Assembly (NCBI RefSeq): GCF_029867415.1
Contig: NC_081184.1
Coordinates: 110,328,226 to 110,392,225, forward strand
From: Vicia villosa
Lineage: Eukaryota; Streptophyta; Magnoliopsida; Fabales; Fabaceae
DNA: 64,000 nt
Reading direction: 5' to 3'
How positions within the stretch are numbered: the first letter of the stretch is position 1; each line of letters opens with the position of its first letter. Position numbers and translations under genes: made by a program. Below are positions 57,153 to 64,000 of this stretch, one piece after another. The notes under the pieces were generated by a model. That model had not been told where the DNA came from, made no database searches, and saw only the letters and a list, made by a program, of their open reading frames with translations.

Positions 57153-57516
57153 GGCTATGTTTGAGAGTTTGGAGGGGAGGGGAAGGGAGGGCTTCAAAAA
57201 TCGATTTTTTTTTTTTAAATATAGAGAAATTTTTAACATTTTTTGAAAAAATGATTTTTTTTTTAGAATGATAAAATAATGTTTATTATCAATATATTTT
57301 TACTTTTTGAAAATATTATAACAATACAAATTAATTTTGAATATTTTGTCTAAACCCTCCTTTAATACAAATTTTGAGATCCCCCAAATTAGGGAGTTTT
57401 TGGTGTTATGAAGAAACCAAACCCTCCAAACTAAAATCTTTTTATTCTTTTCCCCCAATCCTTCCTATTTTTCAAATCTCTTCCCTCCCTTCCCCTCCAA
57501 ACTCTCAAACATAGCC
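57153..57516. mobile_element. PIF/Harbinger-type (Tourist-like) MITE, 364 bp
   Basis: Inverted ends GGCTATGTTTGAGAGTTTGG extending about 35 bp into GGAGGGGA-type repeats. TTA target duplication at 57150-57152 and 57517-57519. AT-rich centre without coding capacity. Confidence 0.85.
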
Positions 57517-57519
57517 TTA

Positions 57520-58700
57520 AGATTTTTTCGTCTGAAGTGTGTTTTAGGCTTAAGCTAACCCTGCCCAATCACTCTATTTCACACTCCCGTTTGTTTTTTA
57601 TTCAAAGAGAACAAAAACAAGCATTGGGCTTGGCAGTCCAAAGCCCACACGCGCCAACACCTATTCACACCCCTTGGCCTTGCTTTCCACACCCTTTTCT
57701 CGTTATTTATTGTATTTGTAGTTAGTTTTTTTCCTATATTTTTAATTTCTTTTTAGTTATCATTTTTTTTAGTTTCAATATCTAAAGATAAAAACACTAT
57801 AAGTCTTTTTTAGAAAAAATTCATCTTTTAAATTAGACTAGTTTCAAATTATTTGACCTCAAGTCGATTTTAAATTTCCATTGCTCTTGATTATGCTTGC
57901 TTTCATGATTGATTCTTGTGTGCTATTTTCTTGCATGATTCATTTAATTTATTTGTTGTATGTTTTGGCTTTAATTCTAATTTTGCACCCTTTCGATCTT
58001 TAGCTAGAATAGTTAATAGTTTAAAAAAATATTTAAAAACAAGTCTTTTATTAAATAAATTCAAGACCACTTGATCAACATCGAATGACTTTTATCAATT
58101 AAACAATTTACCGCTAATTCATCAATTTCATAAATAAATCAAAATCTCTTTTCACAAATTAAATTTAAAAACAAAATAAAATTTGGTCAATACCAAGCCT
58201 TTTCAAAATTAATCAAACGACATTTCATGACATATTTTACAAACTCTAAAAACAATTTAAACTCATCAAATCATCTTTTTCGCCCAAGCACGGAGCCTTT
58301 CATCGACCAAGCGTAAATCTTGCCCAAGTGTGAATCCCTTTCAAATTACAAGTCTTTTCCGCCCAAGTGTGACTAGACTCTTTCATAAATAAAATCAACA
58401 ACAAACAAATTTCTTTCAACTAAGAACTATGTAACCTTAAGTTCTCCATCAAACCTGGAGATACGTAGAAGCGAGATCTAATGTCTCGTTAGACACAATA
58501 ATAAAATACTAGAAACATTACCCTTTCTTTCTCTTTTTCTCGCATAAAAGTATAACAACGCAAGTAGACATTACGTTAAAATTAGATCACAAGACTAACT
58601 AAATGGGTTCCATTGAGTACAACAGATGTGGGGGTTCTAATATCTTCCCCTTGCATAACTGACTCCCGAACCCTAATTTGGTTGCGATAATCATATTATC
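57520..58700. other. AT-rich LTR-like remainder, no gene
   Basis: No open frame worth reporting; repeated GCCCAAGTGTGA / CGCCCAAGCACGG motifs at about 58270-58380. Interpreted as the 3' part of the Tat-type LTR. Confidence 0.4.
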
Positions 58701-58889
58701 CTTTCTTTTGTGGGTTTTATCGATATTTTTCCTTTCCTTTTGGAATAAATAAAGTTTGAAGGCGACTCTGTTCTATTTCGAGCGTGTGATACCATCGAGT
58801 ATTTTCCGTGCCACGATAGGAGGTGAATACCAAGAGACATATACTTCTGTAGTTCGTCTCGAAGTGATTTGATTTCTTTTGGCATTCAC

Positions 58890-59899
58890 ATTCTTTTTTA
58901 GATTTTAAGGTGTATTGGATGGATGTTAAGTCTGATTTCCTTAACGAATTTATAAACAAAGAAGTATATGTTTCCCAACCATCTAATTTTGAGGACTATA
59001 ACAATTTAATCAAGTTTTTAAACAAAAAGGGCTCTCTATATCAAACAAGCTCCTAGAACTTGATATGAACGTCTTAGTAACTACTTACTAAGGAAATGGT
59101 TTAACCGTGGAACCATAGATACCACATTATTTATACAATGTAAAGGATTATATATTCTTTTAGTTCAAATTTATATTGATGGTTTTTTTTTGTTCTACTA
59201 ATGAGTCTTTGTATAGAGAATTTTCAAGCATCATGCTGGATGAAATTGAGATGTCCCTAATGGGATAGCTCAATTATTTATCGGGTTTAAAAATCAAGAA
59301 AAATGATAAAGGCACGTTCATTAGCCAAACAAAGTAATATTTGGAGCTACTCATAAAGTATAACATGAAAGATTCAAAATTTATCTCTACCCTAATGGCT
59401 TCAAATATTCTAATTGATAAGGATGAACTAGGAATGTAGATCGAAATCACCAAATACATAGGTATTATAGGATCTTTGATTTTTTTTAACTACAAGTTGA
59501 ACTGATATTATACTAGTGTATGTATGTGCGCTAGATTTTAAGCTTCTCCTAGAAATCTTACTTTAAGACTGTTGAATCGTTTTTAAGTATCTTAATGGAA
59601 CTTGAAACCATGGTATTTGGTTTCCCAAAGGAAGTGAATGTAGTTTGGTGGGCTACTCCAATTTTGATTTCGTAAGGTGCAAATCAGAGAGAAAGAGTAT
59701 TTATGGTACTTGCCACCTATTTAGAAACTGCTTGGTTTCTTGGCACAATGAGAAGCAACACATTGTTGAAAAGGGTGATATGATTTTTGAATATGTGGAT
59801 ACCCAACCTGCTGATATATTTATCAAACCTTTGTCAGTAGAACCATTTCATAAGATCTATAGGAAATTAGGGATCCTGAATCCATCTTGCTTTGAATAA
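58890..59899 (+). pseudogene. Copia reverse transcriptase / RNase H remnant
   Basis: Frames give MDVKSDFLNEFINKEVYVSQ (Copia RT), a decayed KALYGLKQAPR equivalent, YIDG in place of YVDD, LSGLKIKKNDKGTFISQTKYL, then RNase H (GYSNFDFVRCKSERKSIYGT, EYVDTQPADIFIKPLS, RKLGILNPSCFE). There are many stops. Gag, integrase and LTRs are absent. It differs from the RT-less Copia pair and may be an older, unrelated insertion. Confidence 0.8.
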
Positions 59900-60203
59900 G
59901 CATTGATTCTATTATTATTTCATTTGTTACATATTTTATTTGTTGTACATGAACATTTTATTGCTTCAAATTGAAAGCTTCGTATTAGTTTTGAAATGCA
60001 CCTCATGCCCAGGCCACCCTGATCCAAAGTTTTGCACACCTTAGCCCAAGCCACACTGACTAGTTTGGTTTTATTAATATCCCCAGCCTAAATGAGTTTT
60101 TTAAAGCTTTTCTCCAAAAATAAATTATCAAAGATTTAGGCCAAGAGTAATTGGTAAATTTGTGGACAAGCATGGAGGAAATAGAGGATTTGACCAATTG
60201 AAT

Positions 60204-60860
60204 TCAACCAACAAACCTAAGAAGACTGGCCTTCCACTTAGTTAACTTAGCCTTAAATTTATCAAGGATAGGTCTAAGATGCCAAACTTTAGGCTTACCT
60301 CTAAAAATAGGGACACCTAGATACGAGAAAGTAAGGTGACCAATCTTAAAACCTACTCTATTAGAAATAAGATGGAGCCTAGAATCACTTACTACACCAG
60401 TAAAGATGAAATAATTTTGAGGATTCACCACTTGACATGAAGCTATAGCATATTTGGAAAAATGGTTTATTAGACCATCTATAGAATCTTTGTCACCTCT
60501 GCAAAATATCATGACATCATCAGCAAACAAACAATGTGAAGGAACTTTAATCCACTAGGACCAGGGATAACATTGATCTTCTTTTGCACAAAAAGATTGA
60601 TTAAGCTATGGGTAAGGACTTCTCCAATAATGCACAAAAGTTTCATTTAAAGCTTTTATAAAAAGTTTCTTTATAAAATTTTTTTTCACAAAATTATATA
60701 ACACTATAAAAATCATTTAAAAAAAACAAAAACAATCGGGCCCTTAGTAGGGCTATTGGCAATCCCCTTGAGTTCCAATATATGCAAATCATTTCAAAGT
60801 TGTTGATTGGCCAGCCTTAGATATGGTAAAATATCTGCTTGCAAATTTAACTTTCTTTTT
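60204..60860 (-). pseudogene. LINE ORF2 remnant (start and RT end joined)
   Basis: Near 60835 the minus strand has MICIYWNSRG, similar to the WNCRGL start of plant LINE endonucleases. After a break, CLFADDVMIFCRGDKDS (RT catalytic FADD) leads to the SCQVVNPQNYFIFTG and FSYLGVPIFRGKP segments and ends KASLLRFVG, at a terminal frame running off near 60204. Most of the endonuclease and N-terminal RT is missing. Confidence 0.65.
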
Positions 60861-60961
60861 CTGTTCTTACCTCTGACTAGAGTTAAACCATGTGGTTCTT
60901 GAGAAGAAGAATCATCAAAGTCATAAGGGTCTCATTTCTTCCCCACTTTCTATATCTTCTA

Positions 60962-61234
60962 CTCCCTTCGTCTCATAATAAGTGTCTTATTTGAATTTTG
61001 CACGGTTCTTAAGAAAATGATTAGATATGTTGGTTTTAATGATAAAATTAGTATCTTTTACTAAAATACCCTTATTTATTATAGGTAGTGGAATAGTTGA
61101 AAAACGTGAAAGTTAATAAATAGGGGTATAGTAGTGGAAAAAAATAATAAATGTTGTATTGGTATTCGAAAAAGACATTTACTTTGAGACATAAAAAAAG
61201 TGCAAATGAGACACTTTTTATGAGACGGATGGAG
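60962..61234. mobile_element. Stowaway (Tc1/mariner) MITE, 273 bp
   Basis: Inverted ends CTCCCTTCGTCTCATAATAA and CTCCATCCGTCTCATAAAAA with flanking TA at 60960-60961 and 61235-61236. Lies within the LINE remnant. Confidence 0.85.
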
Positions 61235-61249
61235 TAATAAAGCCTCCCA

Positions 61250-62340
61250 AGAATCTTGAAGGAATTTTCTGGTTTTTACTAAAATTGTTCATAAGGGAAT
61301 TCTAAATGGAGTCATTTTCCTCTTCAATCATTTGATTAACATCAAGATATTCCTTACCCAAGTCATTATCCTTAGAGTATTTATCTTCTTCTTCATTAAC
61401 TATATCTAAGAGCGCAGTAAATTTGTTTTTGTAAGATTGGAGATTTCATCACACCACTTGTTTCAGTTTCAGAATCTTCAAGGTTTATATGATTACTCAC
61501 ACCACTATCTTAGTCTTCCCTGATTGGCCTTTTCCATTGTTGACGTCCTGTATAGTGTTGCCAATTTTTGTTATTGTCTTGTCTCCTCATCCATTATAGG
61601 CTTTTCTTTGTTTTTGTCTTTAGAAACTTGAACATACACCTTTTCCTGTCTAACTTTTTCTTAATTGCCAGAACATTTGCAACAGGTTCCTTGTTGGCTC
61701 TTTTACAAGCATCCATAGAGTGGCAATGACTTTGTAAAAAGAGAAAAAGGTAGGTAAGTTCTCATTATTAATATCGGCAAAAAATTCAAATCCTTGTCTT
61801 TCCACCAAGACATTACAAACAGGAGGGATTGCAAGGTCCACATCTACCAATACTCTTGCAAAGTGCCCAAATGGGCGTTCAAACATGGATTTAGTAGCAA
61901 TAGAATCAATGTAGATTAGAGTACCCACACTACTTGCAGTGACAAACAAAAATGTTTGGGCGCCAATATTCTTGAGTCAATCAAAACATGTGAATCCACA
62001 CTTAGGAAGTGGGTGATTTTTGCAAATTAAGATTGAAATCTTTTTTCCATGAAAAAAGCTTGAGCATTCCAGGCGAAAGGTTTCAGGTACCATTAAACCT
62101 AACCCTTTTAATATCTTCCAACGAAGAGAAACATAACTCATAAAACCCTTTTTCTATAAATGTAATCCCCAACGATCCAGATTTTTCCATAAGGGAGAAA
62201 GTTTTCTCCTCAAGGCAACGACGATCAATGACATTAACCCTTTGGGCCAAATAATCAGTCCAAAAAGATTGTATTTACAAGCTTCAATGCACGTTAGATA
62301 TTCATCATCCAGTATGGAGATGGCTATTATGTCCCCTTTA
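61250..62340 (-). pseudogene. LINE ORF1 remnant (DUF4283-type)
   Basis: 61949-61650 reads SSVGTLIYIDSIATKSMFER, GHFARVLVDVDLAIPP and NVLVERQGFEFFADI, the conserved C-terminal part of LINE ORF1 proteins. Upstream frames (to about 62340) give further weak matches (ETFRLECSSFFHGKKI). Decayed, upstream of the ORF2 remnant on the same strand, so probably one LINE. Confidence 0.65.
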
Positions 62341-62780
62341 TAGCACAGTTAAGGAAGTTGAGATGTAGGGATTTGACAAATGTTTAAGTTTCCGTTGAGA
62401 GCTTGAGCAAAAGTTCTTTTAGGGTTTTTCGCTTCAATCCTCTTGTTTAGGATGCTTTATGTGTTATCAAGACACGACCATAGAATGTGAAACATGGTCA
62501 TGGGACCGACCATCGCTTACGATGAAAACCCCGATAATTGTTTCAAGAAAATCGTTGAACAATAGGTATCGTCTCAAAATCACAGGTCCGAAAAATTCAC
62601 TCAAAGTTAATCCTCACATTCAAATTTGAGTTACAACTATGCAATAGTATACAAGATACAATTGCATAAGATTTATATGAATTTCACACCTTCAACCGAT
62701 GGTTAAGATTTCAATTTTTTAACTTTCCCTTTGTATAAATTTTATTTATTTATTTTGCTACTAAGTGTTTTACTAAAAAA
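62341..62780. other. Intergenic, nothing recognised
   Basis: No ORF, repeat or hairpin that I can support. Confidence 0.5.
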
Positions 62781-62812
62781 CTAGTTGGAAACCCGTGCGT
62801 CCGCACGGGTTC
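62781..62812 (-). mobile_element. Helitron-like 3' terminus
   Basis: On the minus strand: hairpin CCCGTGCG-GAC-GCACGGG, then TTTCCAACTAG and a T. A GC-rich hairpin about 7-10 nt before CTRR followed by T is the usual Helitron 3' end. The element would extend rightward from here, its 5' end not identified in the window. Confidence 0.5.
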
Positions 62813-63420
62813 TGGTGTCGGTTGGTGTATCGTTTTGACTAAGAATAGAAAATGTAAATAATATTAGAATCCTTTAAAAAAACATAATAGGTTAATAATA
62901 TTTTATTTAAATATATAGAGTAAATGAACAAGTTTTATAAAAGCGAGTTATTAGTAAAAAAAATAATGCAAAGAACATAGGTGGGTAGTTAAAATGTGTA
63001 GAAATAAATATAATAGGATGATTGTGTAAATATTATGTTATAAATAGTTAAAGTGAGAAATGAAATATTTATAATTTATATATAGTGAAAATAAGTAAAA
63101 CACAATAGTCAAAACGTGACCAAAAAAGGAAATAGAAAAGGGCAAAAATAAAACAACTAATAGAGTTAATAATAAATAGACTTGACAACACAAAGTACAG
63201 ACCGAAAGTGAATTTTCCCAACTTAGTAATGTTTTTGATATAATAGTTGCAACGGACTTTGTTTTTGTTATAAAGGACAAAAAAAGTACTAAAGATAATG
63301 GGCCCAAGATAAAGACATTAGGATAAATATAGTAGTAATGGGCCCAAGAAATATACATGCAAAAGAAGGAGGTATAAAGGTTGGGATCATAAGTTAACAG
63401 AGATATTTTCCCAAAACGCT
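62813..63420. other. AT-rich sequence, no gene
   Basis: If the Helitron-like end is real this lies inside it. The ORF at 63038-63358 (minus) is low-complexity and hydrophobic only by AT bias. Confidence 0.4.
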
Positions 63421-63481
63421 AGGGTTACGTTCCGGTGAGCACCAGTTTGTCGACGGAGCAAGCATAACTTTCGCGGTGCAA

Positions 63482-64000
63482 TGACGTACTCCGGCCCATT
63501 TAACATTCCCGATCGGTGAGTTGCATGTAGTTTGAATGTTCTGATAGTCTATTAGTTATGTAGATGTTGTTGAAATGTGAACAGATGTAAAAGATTAGTT
63601 TTTTATGAGTTGCATGTTCATTGTTGTCGTTTTTAAGGTTATCATTTGTTGTTGTAATATGAGGACGAAAGACCAACTTGGATTGGAGAACAGTTGAGAA
63701 AGGCTTAAGAGGGAGGCTGAGATTCGGCGAGTCTTGGAGCTGGTTAGTGTTGTAGGTCAATGGAGGAGAGTTTGGGAGAGGGCTAACCGCAGAAAGTGGA
63801 AGGGATGCCTTTGGAAACGCGAAAATCATTTTAGGGTTATAATGGCAGCTCTTGAGAAACGACTTACTTCAATACAATGGAAGGCAGCATGGCAATCCGC
63901 CCATTCTGGTGTGTGCGTAAAGGGTTCTGGAAAAGCTGAAGGCATGGTTGTAGATCAGGTTGTGATTGGTTCTAGGGAAAGGAAAAGAAAGTCCAGAAGA
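63482..64000 (+). CDS. Possible 5' end of an unknown two-exon gene, runs off the window
   Basis: An AGGGTTACGTTCCGGTGAGC leader precedes ATGACGTACTCC at 63482, giving MTYSGPFNIPDR with a GT donor (CG|GTGAGTT) near 63517. From about 63700 to the window end one frame is open: LKREAEIRRVLELVSVVGQW, RRVWERANRRKWKGCLWKRE, ALEKRLTSIQWKAAWQS. Joining at GAGAAAG|GCTTAAG near 63705 keeps frame, but that acceptor has a weak pyrimidine tract, so the model is tentative. Basic, Trp-containing, no family recognised. It may be a gene fragment carried by the putative Helitron. Confidence 0.35.

Larger units (their letters stand above)
52250..58822 (+). mobile_element. Ty3/Tat-type LTR broken by nested insertions
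   Basis: Starts TGTCATACCCCAATTTTATC at 52250. The right end near 58740-58822 has TTGAAGGCGACTCTGTTC and CATCGAGTATTTTCCGTGCC, as in Tat/Ogre LTR ends, followed at once by Copia-derived sequence. Between them lie two MULE-like elements (52375-53743, 54725-56309), the Harbinger MITE (57153-57516) and other AT-rich DNA. It could be a solo or truncated LTR; no coding part of the element is attached. Confidence 0.5.

Overview
This window is repeat-dense plant nuclear DNA, most likely from a papilionoid legume with an Ogre-rich genome (pea/vetch/clover/Medicago relatives). That placement is inference. It rests on Ogre-type Ty3 LTRs beginning TGTTATACCCC with a tRNA-Arg-like primer site, Copia gag with a CX2CX4HX4C knuckle, PMD-type mobile genes and legume-like MITEs. 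I see no rRNA, tRNA or CRISPR and no clearly intact housekeeping gene. Almost every long ORF belongs to a transposable element.

Layout. 1-891 is a minus-strand Ogre gag-protease linker present as two diverged tandem copies, followed by a 100-N assembly gap (892-991). 992-10404 is the 3' part of a plus-strand Ogre: frameshifted RT/RNase H/integrase, a repeat-rich 3' UTR and one LTR (6336-10404). It abuts gag of a second, minus-strand Ogre (gag 10405-11847, ORF1 12097-13440, PBS, LTR 14112-18841). That Ogre abuts a minus-strand LINE, whose parts lie at 18842-20647 and 39569-42577. The LINE is split by a Copia element (20648-39568; target duplication TTTAA), itself split by a second related Copia element (23478-32999; target duplication AAGGG). 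The order LINE, then Copia-2, then Copia-1 can be read directly from the junctions.

Both Copia elements keep gag, protease and integrase, lack reverse transcriptase and RNase H, and carry instead a large accessory ORF with its own TATA-like promoter. They must borrow RT from relatives. Copia-1 lacks exactly the segment that in Copia-2 is bounded by GT...AG, as expected if it was copied from spliced RNA.

From 42.6 kb on: TA microsatellites, two small MITEs with perfect 9-bp target duplications, a 4.4-kb Mutator-like element with ~190-bp terminal inverted repeats carrying a decayed plant-mobile-domain (MAIN/PP7-long-form-like) gene, a LINE RT scrap, a small membrane-peptide ORF, a probable solo LTR, and a Tat-type LTR (52250-~58822) interrupted by two related MULE-like elements full of palindromes and by a Harbinger-type MITE. 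The last 5 kb hold Copia and LINE remnants, a Stowaway MITE, a Helitron-like 3' terminus and a possible two-exon gene running off the right edge.

The observations I rate highest are: three RNA-like hairpins with compensatory stem changes after the Ogre integrase; the precise intron loss between the Copia copies; the RT-less Copia family with independently promoted accessory ORFs; a small TATA-driven membrane-peptide ORF in one Ogre LTR only; and a motif shared between Ogre ORF1 and the PMD gene.
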